Shown here: positions 53,194 to 61,988 of the stretch, one piece after another
How the letters are laid out: every line of letters begins with the position of its first letter
Numbering within the stretch: position 1 is the stretch's first letter
Assembly (NCBI RefSeq): GCF_006376685.1
Contig: NZ_VEWL01000001.1
Span: forward strand, 1-64,000
Reading direction: 5' to 3'
Length of the DNA stretch: 64,000 bases
Source of the DNA: Ochrobactrum teleogrylli
Lineage (GTDB): Bacteria; Pseudomonadota; Alphaproteobacteria; Rhizobiales; Rhizobiaceae
Made by a program: the position numbers and the translations under genes
The notes under the pieces: generated by a model
Told to the model about the DNA's origin: nothing
Database searches by the model: none
The model's input: the letters and a program-made list of their open reading frames with translations, nothing else

Positions 53194-54090
53194 TCAGGAG
53201 TTCTTCAATTGCCGTGCGCGCCGCTGCTTGCGGGCGGCATGGATCGTCAGCACGACCACCGGAACGAGATAGGGGATCATCTGCATCAGTTCGAACGGCA
53301 GTCCGAGACTTTGCAGCGTGATGGCAAGCGATTCCGCAGCCGCCAGTACAAGGCTCGCGGCAAGCGTGCCCCATGCCGTTCCCTGTCCCATCACTTCGGC
53401 TGCAATCGCGATAAAGCCGCGACCGGCAGTCATGTTCTGGGCAAACCACGTCACATAGCCCAGTGAAAGATAGGCGCCCGCCGCACCGCCGAAGAGGCCG
53501 GACAGGACAAGCGCCTGCATCTGCACGCGCCGGACCTGAATGCCTGCGGCGCGCGCCGATTTGGGATCGACGCCGGTGGCGCGCAGATGCAGGCCGAAAC
53601 GGGTGCGCATCATCAGCAGGCTGACCGCCGGGACGGCCAGAAGGGCGGCGAAGGTCAGCACATGAATATTGCCGATGAAAGGCACTGGCAGGCTTGGCAA
53701 TGCGCCGCTTTTCAGCGCGCCCGACATGCCCTTGTCGCCGGTCGCCAGATAAAGGCCGAGCGTGGTTGCCGCCGCCGCCGCAATGTTGAGCGCAATGCCG
53801 GTCATGATGAGGTCGGTGCCGAGACGGTTGACCGAAACCGACATGATCCAGCCGAGAAGCGCGCCCGCAATCAGCGCGGCCAAAAGGCCGATGGCCGGGC
53901 TTCCCGTTGCGGCACTGGCCAGAACGGCGATGAGCGCCGCCACAAGCATCATGCCTTCCATGCCGATGTTCAGAACACCGGCGCGGTCGGAAATCATCAC
54001 GCCAAGCGCTGCCAGCAGAAGCGGCGTCGCCACACGCAGGATCGTGCCGATGAAGGACGGATCGAGAATTTGTGCGAGAACGGTGCTCAT
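53194..54090 (-). CDS. ABC transporter permease, nucleoside type (second)
   Basis: 298 aa with about nine hydrophobic segments. LLAALGVMISDRAGVLNIGMEGMMLVAALIAV at the N-terminus is the signature of the BPD_transp_2 permeases of nucleoside/BMP systems (YufQ-like). It overlaps the preceding permease gene by 4 bp. It pairs with the 359-aa permease to form the membrane channel. Confidence 0.93.
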   Translation of the reverse strand: MSTVLAQILDPSFIGTILRVATPLLLAALGVMISDRAGVLNIGMEGMMLVAALIAVLASAATGSPAIGLLAALIAGALLGWIMSVSVNRLGTDLIMTGIALNIAAAAATTLGLYLATGDKGMSGALKSGALPSLPVPFIGNIHVLTFAALLAVPAVSLLMMRTRFGLHLRATGVDPKSARAAGIQVRRVQMQALVLSGLFGGAAGAYLSLGYVTWFAQNMTAGRGFIAIAAEVMGQGTAWGTLAASLVLAAAESLAITLQSLGLPFELMQMIPYLVPVVVLTIHAARKQRRARQLKNS

Positions 54091-55166
54091 GGCTGCACTC
54101 CGGCTTGTTCGCCTTCACGATTGCGCAGGCTTCGGATCAGCCGCAGCACGGTCGGATGGTTATGGATGACGCTGGCCGTGGCACCCACCATGATGGCCGC
54201 TGTTACCAGTCCCACCACCTCGGTCGGAATATTCATGTTGCGGGCGAGAAGATCGCCGCCCACCTGAACAAAGCCGAGGAACAGGGCAGCCGGGATGAGC
54301 ATGAACGGGTTTTCCCGCGCCAGAATGGCGACGACAAGGCCGGTCCAGCCATAGCCGGGCAGGTCCAGCCAGGAAAAGCGCGCATGAAGCCCGAGCACTT
54401 CGAGCGCCCCTGCCATGCCCGCCACCAGACCACCGACAATCTGCGCCCGCATGATGATACGTTTCAGCGGTAGGCCGAGATGATTGGCGAAGCCGGGGCT
54501 GGAGCCCGCAATGCGGATATTAAGGCCGGAGCGCGTCCAGTAAAGCCAGATGCCGCCCGCGATACAGGCCAGAATGGCGATGATCGAGCCGCTGTTGAGG
54601 CGCGTGCCCGCCAGAAGGCGGTCGAGCTTGGCCTCGGCGGGAATTCTGTAGGACATCATGCCGCCCGCAGCCGGATCGCGGATAATATAATTGAGCACAT
54701 AGAGGCCGAGAAACAGAAAGGCGTAGTTCAGCACCAGCGAGGTCACCATTTCCGATGCGCCATAGCGCAGGCGCAAAGCCGCCGGAATGGTGCAGGCAAA
54801 ACTGCCCGCAACGGCGCCGCATAGAATGGCGACGGGCAGCGAGAACCAGCCGAGCGACGGGATCAGCACGGCACCTGTCACCGCGCCGAGCGCGCCCAGA
54901 AAGAAGCCGCTTTCCGCACCGAGATTGAACAGGCCGGAGCGGAACATGATGGTGATGGCAAGGCCGGTCAGCATGATCGGCGTTGCCGCTTCCACCATAT
55001 TGCCCATATGGCGGATGCTGCCGAAGGGGCCGAGGAAAAACGTCTTCAGAATCGCCGCCGGGTCATCCTGCATAAGCGCCAGCGGCACCAGCAGCACGGC
55101 CATAATGACGGCAATGACCAGCACGGTCAGGAAGAACGGAACGAGGGAAGCCAGAATTTTGCGCAT
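54087..55166 (-). CDS. ABC transporter permease, nucleoside type (first)
   Basis: 359 aa, ~ten hydrophobic segments. TPIMLTGLAITIMFRSGLFNLGAESGFFLGALGAV is the permease signature (YufP-like). Its ATG shares one base with the ATPase stop (TGATG). With the ATPase and binding protein it forms an uptake system of the nucleoside/purine class. Confidence 0.93.
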   Translation of the reverse strand: MRKILASLVPFFLTVLVIAVIMAVLLVPLALMQDDPAAILKTFFLGPFGSIRHMGNMVEAATPIMLTGLAITIMFRSGLFNLGAESGFFLGALGAVTGAVLIPSLGWFSLPVAILCGAVAGSFACTIPAALRLRYGASEMVTSLVLNYAFLFLGLYVLNYIIRDPAAGGMMSYRIPAEAKLDRLLAGTRLNSGSIIAILACIAGGIWLYWTRSGLNIRIAGSSPGFANHLGLPLKRIIMRAQIVGGLVAGMAGALEVLGLHARFSWLDLPGYGWTGLVVAILARENPFMLIPAALFLGFVQVGGDLLARNMNIPTEVVGLVTAAIMVGATASVIHNHPTVLRLIRSLRNREGEQAGVQP

Positions 55167-56716
55167 CAGGCAGCCACCTTGGTTCCGAGCATATAGGGGC
55201 CGAGCGTCGCAGGTGTGATGTCGGACCCGTTTTCAAGATGGGCAACGATGCGCCCGTTGAAAAGCACAACGACACGGTCGCTGAGGCGCAGCAATTCGTC
55301 GAGATCGGCGCTGACCAGCAGAACCGCGCAGCCGCCCTGCGCCACTTCATCGATGCGGCGATGCAGGAAAGCCGCCGCCGAAACGTCGATGCCGCGCGTC
55401 GGCTGATCGGCGATGAGAAATTTCGGATTGGTCGCCAGCTCGCGCGCTGCAATCAGCTTTTGCGCATTGCCGCCGGAAAGGGAATCGAGCCGCTCCGTAA
55501 TCGCGCCGGCGCGCACCGAATAGCGCTTGATCATATCCTGTACGCGCGTCTTGATCGCATTCCAGCGCAGGAAGGGTCCGCGATCCGTATCGGAGTTGCG
55601 GTCGGTTCCGGCGATGGCATTTTCCGCCAGCGACAGGCCCGGCGCGCCGCCTTGCGAAAAGCGGTCGGCAGGAAGATAGGCAAGGCCCTTTTTGCGCCAG
55701 CTGGCCGTATCGGCGCGCAGCATGTTTGCGTCGTTGAAGCTGATAGTGCCGGTCGCGGCTTCCGCCAGACCGGACAGGACGGAGACGAGGCCGCGCTGGC
55801 CGCTGCCATCCACACCCGCAACGCCGACGATTTCGCCTGCGCCAATGGTGAGGGTGATATCGTTGATGCGGTCGGCAGGATCGGGCGCCATGGTCGTCAC
55901 GCCATTCATGGTGAGAACAGTTCTGGTCGGACCGGTCTTGTGGGCGCGTTTTGGAATATCCACCGCGTGGCCCATCACCATCTGCATGATGGCATCGTCG
56001 GGCACATCGGCAAGCTTTTCCGTGCCGGTGACAGCACCGGCGCGCAGCACGGTGACGCTTTCCGCCAGTTCGCGCACTTCGTTCAGCTTGTGGGAGATGA
56101 AGAGAATGGTGATGCCGTCGTCGCGCAGGCTTTTCAGCCGTCGCATCAGTTCCTCGATCTCCGGCGGAGAGAGAACGGCCGTCGGCTCGTCGAGGATCAG
56201 CAGGCGCGTGCGGCGCGCCAGCGCCTTCAGGATTTCGACCTTCTGCTGGGCTGCGACGGATAGTGTGCCCGTGATCGCATCCGGGTCGGCATGCAGGTCA
56301 TATTGCTGCATCAGTTCATCGACCATTTTGCGCGCGGCAACGCGGTCGATCAGTCCGGCCTTTACCGGTTCATGGCCGAGAATGATGTTTTCCGTAACGG
56401 TCAATGTCGGCACCAGTGAGAAATGCTGATGCACCATGCCGATGCCCTTCGCGGCGGCATCTTCCGGCGACCATGATGCGATATGCTGCCCATCCACGAC
56501 GATTTCTCCCGCCGTGGCATTTTCAATGCCGAACAGGATTTTCATGAGCGTGGATTTGCCAGCGCCGTTCTCGCCGCAAATGGCGTGGATCGATCCGGCG
56601 CGGATCGAAAACGACACGTCGCGCAGCGCAATCGTGCCGTTCGGATAGACCTTGCTCACATCGCGGAAGGCGACGATAGCATCGCCGCCTTCATGTGTTT
56701 CAGCTTGATTTGCCAC
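55166..56716 (-). CDS. ABC transporter ATPase with two nucleotide-binding domains
   Basis: 516 aa, two domains as in RbsA/YufO. First half: Walker A GENGAGKSTLMKILFG (~ residue 45), signature-like LSVAAQQKVEILKAL, Walker B LLILDEPTAVL. Second half: the P-loop is degenerate, GVDGSGQRGLVSVLSG, without the Lys, while LSGGNAQKLIAAREL and FLIADQPTRGID remain. One functional and one degenerate site is usual for this class. It starts 2 bp after the binding-protein stop. Powers the two-permease nucleoside importer. Confidence 0.95.
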   Translation of the reverse strand: MANQAETHEGGDAIVAFRDVSKVYPNGTIALRDVSFSIRAGSIHAICGENGAGKSTLMKILFGIENATAGEIVVDGQHIASWSPEDAAAKGIGMVHQHFSLVPTLTVTENIILGHEPVKAGLIDRVAARKMVDELMQQYDLHADPDAITGTLSVAAQQKVEILKALARRTRLLILDEPTAVLSPPEIEELMRRLKSLRDDGITILFISHKLNEVRELAESVTVLRAGAVTGTEKLADVPDDAIMQMVMGHAVDIPKRAHKTGPTRTVLTMNGVTTMAPDPADRINDITLTIGAGEIVGVAGVDGSGQRGLVSVLSGLAEAATGTISFNDANMLRADTASWRKKGLAYLPADRFSQGGAPGLSLAENAIAGTDRNSDTDRGPFLRWNAIKTRVQDMIKRYSVRAGAITERLDSLSGGNAQKLIAARELATNPKFLIADQPTRGIDVSAAAFLHRRIDEVAQGGCAVLLVSADLDELLRLSDRVVVLFNGRIVAHLENGSDITPATLGPYMLGTKVAA

Positions 56717-56718
56717 GA

Positions 56719-57822
56719 TCAGGGACGAACCTTGTTGCGCATGGCATTGAGGTCTTCGGTGCTGAGCCCAAAGCCGGTCGGAACCGTGATCTTTCCTTCG
56801 GAAATCTCGTCGGAAGCCTTCTTGATGGCGTCCTTGGTTTCCTGGCTGGCCATGGTCGCCATGTTGCCATCCATCACGATGCCAACTGCGCCTTCCTTCA
56901 GGCCAAGCGCTTCCGCCTTGCCGAAAGGCAGGTCGCCTGCCTTGAAGCGATCATAGGCCTGCAAGAGGCTGACATCGACGTTTTTCAGCACGGAGCTGAC
57001 AACCTGCTTGGCAATGGCCGGGTCGCTGTCCTTGAAGATCGCTTCCTGATCGGAATCGACGCCGAGTACATATTTGCCGGTTTCCTTGGCAGCCGAAAGC
57101 TGGCCGAGGCCGGTCTGCGACGCGACCACAAAGCCAAGCGCCACATCGGAGCGATATTGCGCGAGGCCGAGTTCCTTGCCCTTGGCGGCATCCATGAAGG
57201 AACCGGCATAGGAAATGGCGATCTTCACATCCGGCGTGACCGACTGTGCGCCTGCAATATAGCCAGCGAGGAAATCGTTGATGACCGGAATATCCATGCC
57301 ACCGAGGAAGCCCAGATTCTTGCCCGTATCGCCAAGCTTGCCGTCTTTCAGCAGCGAAGCCGCCAGCATGCCGCCGAGATAGGAGCCCTCGTTCTGCTTG
57401 TACTGGATGGAATAGACGTTGTCATAGCCGCCTTCCTCATAAGGCACGCTCGCATCGTAAAGAACGTATTTCTTGTCCGGATACTGCTTGGCGACCGAAC
57501 CGACGGTTTCCGACATCTGATAGGTGCCGCCGATGATCAGGTCCCAGTCCTGTTCGGACGCGTCGAGGAAGACCGGCTCCCACTTGGTCGGATCGTCGCC
57601 GATTTCGAGAATCTTGGTCTCTACCTCATCGCCATATTTGTCCTTGATCATCTTCATGCCCTTGGCGGCGGAATCAAAGAATGATTTGTCGCCGAGGGCG
57701 CCGTTGATGATCAGGAGGATCTTGTCCTTGGCTTCCGCTGCGGTAGCGAAAGTGCCGATCGCCGTGGTGGCGGCAAGAGCTAAGGCAAGATGAATTATTC
57801 CCCGTCTGGTGGATTTGAGCAC
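56719..57822 (-). CDS. BMP-family (PnrA-like) substrate-binding protein
   Basis: 367 aa. Signal peptide (GIIHLALALAATTAIGTFATAAEA) without a lipobox, so soluble in the periplasm. The mature part has KILLIINGALGDKSFFDSAAKGM, ASEQDWDLIIGGTYQMSETVG and YKQNEGSYLGGMLAASLLKD, the purine-nucleoside receptor (PnrA/Bmp) pattern. The start is GTG 57822, supported by GGAG 6 nt upstream; longer versions lack a signal-like start. First gene of the nucleoside import operon and a guide to its substrate class. Confidence 0.94.
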   Translation of the reverse strand: MLKSTRRGIIHLALALAATTAIGTFATAAEAKDKILLIINGALGDKSFFDSAAKGMKMIKDKYGDEVETKILEIGDDPTKWEPVFLDASEQDWDLIIGGTYQMSETVGSVAKQYPDKKYVLYDASVPYEEGGYDNVYSIQYKQNEGSYLGGMLAASLLKDGKLGDTGKNLGFLGGMDIPVINDFLAGYIAGAQSVTPDVKIAISYAGSFMDAAKGKELGLAQYRSDVALGFVVASQTGLGQLSAAKETGKYVLGVDSDQEAIFKDSDPAIAKQVVSSVLKNVDVSLLQAYDRFKAGDLPFGKAEALGLKEGAVGIVMDGNMATMASQETKDAIKKASDEISEGKITVPTGFGLSTEDLNAMRNKVRP

Positions 57823-58054
57823 AACGCAACTCCATTTTCTTGTTTGAATGAGATGGTTTTTCCTTGCTCCGGCAAAAATGCCACCCCGCAGAACCCCCAT
57901 GCATGATGCGATCAAACGATGATGGGTGGCGGGAGTCAATCTCCTTCGATTCCCGTCACTGTGGACAATAGTTTTCGGCAAACGAAAAGCATGGCTTCTG
58001 CAATGCAATCCGCTCCTGTAAGTTGCCCGGCATCTTGTTTTTGATGGGGTGGTC

Positions 58055-58648
58055 GTGAAGAAAATCGTTGGACTGGCAATTCTTGCACTGCTCGCGGCGG
58101 TGCCCGCTTATGCTGAAGACGACTGGAAGGCCGTCGAAGAGGTCAAGCCTTACGCCATTACCGGCCAGACCGGCATTGATCTCTATCGATCCATTGGCCA
58201 GCGTGGGCCGAAGATCGGGATTGGACGGGTGATCGCCCATACGAGCTATGTGCTGACCTGGGACCGCAAATTCGATAACAGCAACAATGGCTGCACGATT
58301 CTGTCGGCAAAACCGAAGCTGAAGATCACCTATACGCTGCCGAAGCCGTCACAAAAGCTGCCGTCGCCGGTGCGCGAAAACTGGGACGTCTTCATCGAAG
58401 GCATCCGCAAGCACGAACTGGTGCATGGCGACAGCGCCAAGGACATGACGCGGGAAATCGTGCGCCGTACGGTTGGACTTTCCGTGCCCAACGATCCGAA
58501 ATGCCAGAAAATGCGCAAGGTGCTGATCAAGGAAATCACCGATCTGGTTGCCGTGCAACGCGCGCAAGGCCGCGATTTCGACCGGGTCGAAATGGGCAAT
58601 GGCGGCAATGTGCAGCAGCTTGTCCTCGCGCTGGTGAATGGCGGCTGA
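58055..58648 (+). CDS. DUF922 family putative metalloprotease, exported
   Basis: About 197 aa from GTG 58055 (GGGG 5 nt upstream; GTG 58049 is also open). Signal peptide (VGLAILALLAAVPAYAED) precedes a DUF922 domain that contains IRKHELVHGDSAKDM, i.e. an HExxH zinc motif at about residue 116, and a distant C-terminal Glu. The family is predicted to be zinc-dependent proteases, secreted into the periplasm. Convergent with the GntR gene with no gap. Confidence 0.85.
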   Translation: MKKIVGLAILALLAAVPAYAEDDWKAVEEVKPYAITGQTGIDLYRSIGQRGPKIGIGRVIAHTSYVLTWDRKFDNSNNGCTILSAKPKLKITYTLPKPSQKLPSPVRENWDVFIEGIRKHELVHGDSAKDMTREIVRRTVGLSVPNDPKCQKMRKVLIKEITDLVAVQRAQGRDFDRVEMGNGGNVQQLVLALVNGG

Positions 58649-59377
58649 TCAGAGTTCCATCACATCGCGCCGGTCTTCGGCGATCAGCTTGCGGATCTGC
58701 TGTACGATCTGGTCGCCATGCGCCTTGCCAAGCCGGTCTGCTGTTTCGACATCCTGCTCTTCAATGGCGCGGATCATGTCTTCATGTTCCGTCACATATT
58801 GTTCCGGCAGCTGGTCCGAGAAGGACGAATAATAAAGGCGCAGCAAACGACGGCCTTCGTCAAGAAGGCGTGCGAAAAAACTCGTATAGAACGGGTTGCG
58901 CCCGGCCTCGGCAATCGCCGCATGAAAATCGCGATTGGTCGAAATCATGTCCAGCGCGTTTTGTGCGCGCACGGCCCTGGCAAAATCTTCCTGATGGGCG
59001 CGGATGATCTTGAGGTCCGCTTTGGTGCGGTGGCGTGCGGCAAGCCGCGTCGTGACGCGGTACATCAGGGTGATCGCGTCGAAAAAGGCAGGCAGGCTCA
59101 GAAAGTCGATATTCGAAACCACTGTCGAGCGGTTGGGGAGCGTCGTCACCAGCCCGTCGCTGGCAAGCCTCACAAGCGCCTCGCGGATCGGCGTGCGCGA
59201 CATGGCAAAGCGCTCCGCAAGCTGGTTTTCATCAATGGGGCTACCGGGCGCGAGCGAAAGATCGATGATCTCGTCGCGCAGCACATCATAGACCATCTTG
59301 ACGCCCGAGCCCTTCTTGCGGTCGGCAGATTGGCCCTCAGACCGGTTTGCCGATTGGCTGGATGGTGCTTTGCTCAT
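58649..59377 (-). CDS. GntR-family regulator with FCD domain
   Basis: 242 aa. The winged-helix part has LRDEIIDLSLAPGSPIDENQLAERFAMSRTPIREALVRLASDGLV (~ residues 33-78). The C-terminal FCD helical domain holds the metal/ligand residues D, H, H, H in NRDFHAAIAEAGRN and EHEDMIRAI. FadR/VanR-type members repress catabolic operons and release upon binding a carboxylic acid. It is divergent from the DHDPS-family gene, with a candidate operator at 59511-59534. Confidence 0.93.
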   Translation of the reverse strand: MSKAPSSQSANRSEGQSADRKKGSGVKMVYDVLRDEIIDLSLAPGSPIDENQLAERFAMSRTPIREALVRLASDGLVTTLPNRSTVVSNIDFLSLPAFFDAITLMYRVTTRLAARHRTKADLKIIRAHQEDFARAVRAQNALDMISTNRDFHAAIAEAGRNPFYTSFFARLLDEGRRLLRLYYSSFSDQLPEQYVTEHEDMIRAIEEQDVETADRLGKAHGDQIVQQIRKLIAEDRRDVMEL

Positions 59378-59510
59378 GGCGTGTCCTTTATTGAAAGGGG
59401 CGGGCGGGAAGAGCCGGGAGGCATGCTTTCACGCCGTTATCCGCGATAACCTTTGTGATGGTGATTAGATCGTAGTTGCAATTGAAATTTTAGTCGACAA
59501 GAAAAATACA

Positions 59511-59534
59511 TTGTGTATATTTGATTTCATACAA
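59511..59534. promoter_or_regulatory. Candidate GntR/FCD operator
   Basis: TTGTGTAT (59511-59518) and ATACAA (59529-59534) form an imperfect inverted repeat in the gntR-dapA-like divergent gap, close to the TTGT-N-TACAA core reported for FadR-type regulators. Confidence 0.4.
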
Positions 59535-59603
59535 GGCTTGCTGAAGCCGGTTGTAGACTCTGGTTGATTGAAAAACGCGTTGAAGAGATTCAAGGACAGG
59601 ACC

Positions 59604-60566
59604 ATGACTTCTGATATTTTTTCCGGCTGCATTCCCGCACTCATGACGCCATGCAAGCCAGACCGTACGCCGGACTTCGATGCGCTGGTGCGCAAGGGCA
59701 AGGAACTGATCGCCGCTGGCATGTCTGCCGTCGTCTATTGCGGTTCGATGGGCGACTGGCCGCTTCTCACCGACGAACAGCGAATGGCGGGCGTTGAAGC
59801 GCTGGCCAAGGCTGGCGTGCCTGTCGTCGTCGGCACCGGCGCGGTCAACACGGCTTCCGCTGTCGCTCACGCTGCTCATGCCCAGAAAGTTGGCGCAAAG
59901 GGCCTGATGGTCATCCCGCGCGTTCTGTCGCGTGGTTCGTCGATTTCCGCCCAGAAGGCGCACTTCAAGGCCATTTTGGCGGCTGCGCCCGATCTTCCGG
60001 CGGTTATCTACAACAGCCCATATTATGGCTTTGCCACCCGCGCCGATCTTTTCTTCGCGCTGCGCGCTGAGCATCCGAACCTGATCGGCTTCAAGGAATT
60101 CGGCGGGGCGGAAGCCATGCGTTATGCGGCAGAAAACATCACCAGCGCCGATGACGATGTGACCCTGATGGTCGGTGTCGATACGGGCGTGTTCCACGGC
60201 TTCGTCAATTGCGGCGCAAAGGGTGCCATCACCGGCATCGGCAATGTGTTGCCGAAGGAAGTGCAGCATCTGGTATCGCTGTCCAAGGCCGCTGCTGCGG
60301 GCGATGTTGAGGCCCGCGTTGCCGCGCTTGAACTGGAAGCCGCACTTGGCGTGCTGTCCTCCTTCGATGAAGGCCCGGACCTCGTCCTGTTCTACAAGCA
60401 CATGATGGTCGTGACCGGAAACCCGGAATATGAACTGCATTTCAACGAGACGGACAAGCTGTCCGATGCCCAGCGCGGTTATTGCGAAGCACAGCTGAAG
60501 CTGTTCCAGACCTGGTATGCAGAGTGGAACAAGCAGGGCGGCGCGGTCGCGAAATACGCAGCCTGA
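59604..60566 (+). CDS. DHDPS/NAL-family aldolase or deaminase
   Basis: 320 aa TIM barrel. The Schiff-base Lys lies in NLIGFKEFGGAEAM (~ residue 165) and the Tyr in VIYNSPYYGFATRADL (~ 138). The family covers DapA, N-acetylneuraminate lyase and pyrroline-4-hydroxy-2-carboxylate deaminase. Start ATG 59604 has AGGA 4 nt upstream. A GntR regulator is divergent and an Ldh2-family reductase is convergent downstream. True DapA is less likely because lysine-pathway neighbours are absent; a hydroxyproline-type catabolic enzyme is a reasonable but unproven guess. Confidence 0.87.
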   Translation: MTSDIFSGCIPALMTPCKPDRTPDFDALVRKGKELIAAGMSAVVYCGSMGDWPLLTDEQRMAGVEALAKAGVPVVVGTGAVNTASAVAHAAHAQKVGAKGLMVIPRVLSRGSSISAQKAHFKAILAAAPDLPAVIYNSPYYGFATRADLFFALRAEHPNLIGFKEFGGAEAMRYAAENITSADDDVTLMVGVDTGVFHGFVNCGAKGAITGIGNVLPKEVQHLVSLSKAAAAGDVEARVAALELEAALGVLSSFDEGPDLVLFYKHMMVVTGNPEYELHFNETDKLSDAQRGYCEAQLKLFQTWYAEWNKQGGAVAKYAA

Positions 60567-60588
60567 ACGTTATAAAATTCGCAAATAA

Positions 60589-60617
60589 AAAACCCCGCCA
60601 ATTGGCGGGGTTTTTGT
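60589..60617. terminator. Bidirectional terminator between the DHDPS-family and Ldh2-family genes
   Basis: AACCCCGCCAATTGGCGGGG is a perfect palindrome flanked by runs of A on the left and T on the right (AAAAAACCCC ... GGGGTTTTTGTTTG), ideal for both convergent genes. Confidence 0.92.
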
Positions 60618-60633
60618 TTGGTTGCGGTCCGAA

Positions 60634-61665
60634 CTACGCGACGGCGTCGAGGCCCTTCTGGCGCAGCATTTCGAGCTGTTCCATTTCCGCCTGCGTCAGC
60701 GAAATGCCCTTGGAGAGCGATTCACGGCGGGCCGCGAAACGGCGTTGCGAAGGCAGGCGCGCACCCTGACCGGCAATGGCTTCCAGCAGGATTTCGCCGT
60801 GCTGGATCGGATTGAGACGCCCACCGGCCATGCGTGTCGGGTCGAAAGCGAGGATCAGTTCGCCGTGGCGCGGGGCAATCGTCGTGGTGCCAAGATACGC
60901 AAGCGCTTCCGGGCTGCTAAAATCGCCGATCATGGAACCGGCCAGAAGCTCGATCATGGTCGAAATGGCCGAACCCTTGTGCTGGCCGAAGGGCAGCATG
61001 GCGCCTGCGAGGGCTGCTTCCGGATCGGTGGTCGGATTGCCTTCGGCGTCAACCGCCCAGCCTTCCGGCAATTGCTTGCCAGCGCGGCGGTAGAGTTCCA
61101 GTTCGCCGCGTGCCGCGACACTGGTTGCAAAATCGAACACATAGGGGTTTTCGCCAGTGCGCGGCCAGCCAAACGCAAATGGATTGGTGCCAAGAAGCGG
61201 CTTGCTGCCGCCCGCAGGCGCAACGGTCGCATAACTCGGGCACATGGCCATGGCTGCTAGGCCTTCGTCGGCCAGCGCTTCCACTTCCGGCCAGAGGGCT
61301 GCGAAATGGGTGCAATCATTGATGACGAGGGCGGCCAGACCGAGCTCGCGCGCCCGTTCGATCAGCGCCGGTTTGCCGGTTTCGAATGCGAGATTGGCAA
61401 AGCCGCCATGAGCTTCGACGCGCACCACGGCGCTGTCATCCACGGTCAGCACGGGCACGGCATCGGTCGCCACCTTGCCGCTCTTCACGGTGCGCAGGCA
61501 GCCTTCGATGCGGTAAATGCCATGCGATTTGCAGCCGTCGCGTTCTGCGGCGACAATGGTGCGCGCGATTGCGGCTGCATGGTCATCGCTGAATGTGGCG
61601 TTGCGGAGTGTGTCCTTCACGAGTTCGAACAGTTCATCGACCGTAATCAGGATGGCGTCGCTCAT
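60634..61665 (-). CDS. Ldh2-family (malate/lactate dehydrogenase type) oxidoreductase
   Basis: 343 aa. The family marks are THFAALWPEVEALADEGLAAMAMCPSYATVAPAGG (~ residues 115-150), LGTNPFAFGWPRTGENPYVFDFATSVAARG and GSAISTMIELLAGSMIGDF. The Ldh2 family includes malate and ureidoglycolate dehydrogenases and the NADPH-dependent delta1-piperideine-2-carboxylate/pyrroline-2-carboxylate reductase DpkA, which fits the DHDPS-family neighbour. AGGA lies 8 nt before the ATG. Substrate not decided by sequence. Confidence 0.92.
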   Translation of the reverse strand: MSDAILITVDELFELVKDTLRNATFSDDHAAAIARTIVAAERDGCKSHGIYRIEGCLRTVKSGKVATDAVPVLTVDDSAVVRVEAHGGFANLAFETGKPALIERARELGLAALVINDCTHFAALWPEVEALADEGLAAMAMCPSYATVAPAGGSKPLLGTNPFAFGWPRTGENPYVFDFATSVAARGELELYRRAGKQLPEGWAVDAEGNPTTDPEAALAGAMLPFGQHKGSAISTMIELLAGSMIGDFSSPEALAYLGTTTIAPRHGELILAFDPTRMAGGRLNPIQHGEILLEAIAGQGARLPSQRRFAARRESLSKGISLTQAEMEQLEMLRQKGLDAVA

Positions 61666-61839
61666 CGTGATGTCCTTTCATGCAGCAAAACCGGGAAAAA
61701 TCGTTCTCCTGTGCATAAGGGCTGCATACACAGAAGTCATCCGAAATTGTGGTTTTGCCTCTCATGAAAGAGAACGACATTATGCAGGCAAGGCATCATC
61801 TGTCCCCTGACGGATGATGCCGAGCCCGATCCTTTCAGA

Positions 61840-61932
61840 TCATTTGCGACCCAGTTCAAGATAAGTAATGCCGAACACGACAAGTGGCATGGCGGCAATC
61901 ATTCCAAACGCGATCCAATGGAGCCACTGCAT
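61840..61932 (-). CDS. 30-residue membrane micro-protein
   Basis: 30 aa: starts MQWLHWIAFGMIAAMPLVV and ends ITYLELGRK. One membrane segment covers most of it, with two Trp and one His at the N-terminal end and a basic C-terminus. The Shine-Dalgarno CGGAGGAC is 6-9 nt before ATG 61932, the best on this strand in the area. It is the second of two tandem tiny genes; the 26-residue gene is 56 bp upstream on the same strand. I know no family; short respiratory subunits look like this, but nothing nearby supports that. Confidence 0.55.
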   Translation of the reverse strand: MQWLHWIAFGMIAAMPLVVFGITYLELGRK

Positions 61933-61988
61933 AGTGTGGTCCTCCGTTGTTGTGTTGTTGGAGAAAGTGGGCGGTGTTGGCCTCCGCC

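Noticed and set aside
61791-61821. Inverted repeat GGCATCATC / GATGATGCC downstream of the micro-genes
   Set aside because: The stem is good but no U-run follows on the minus strand; too weak to call a terminator.
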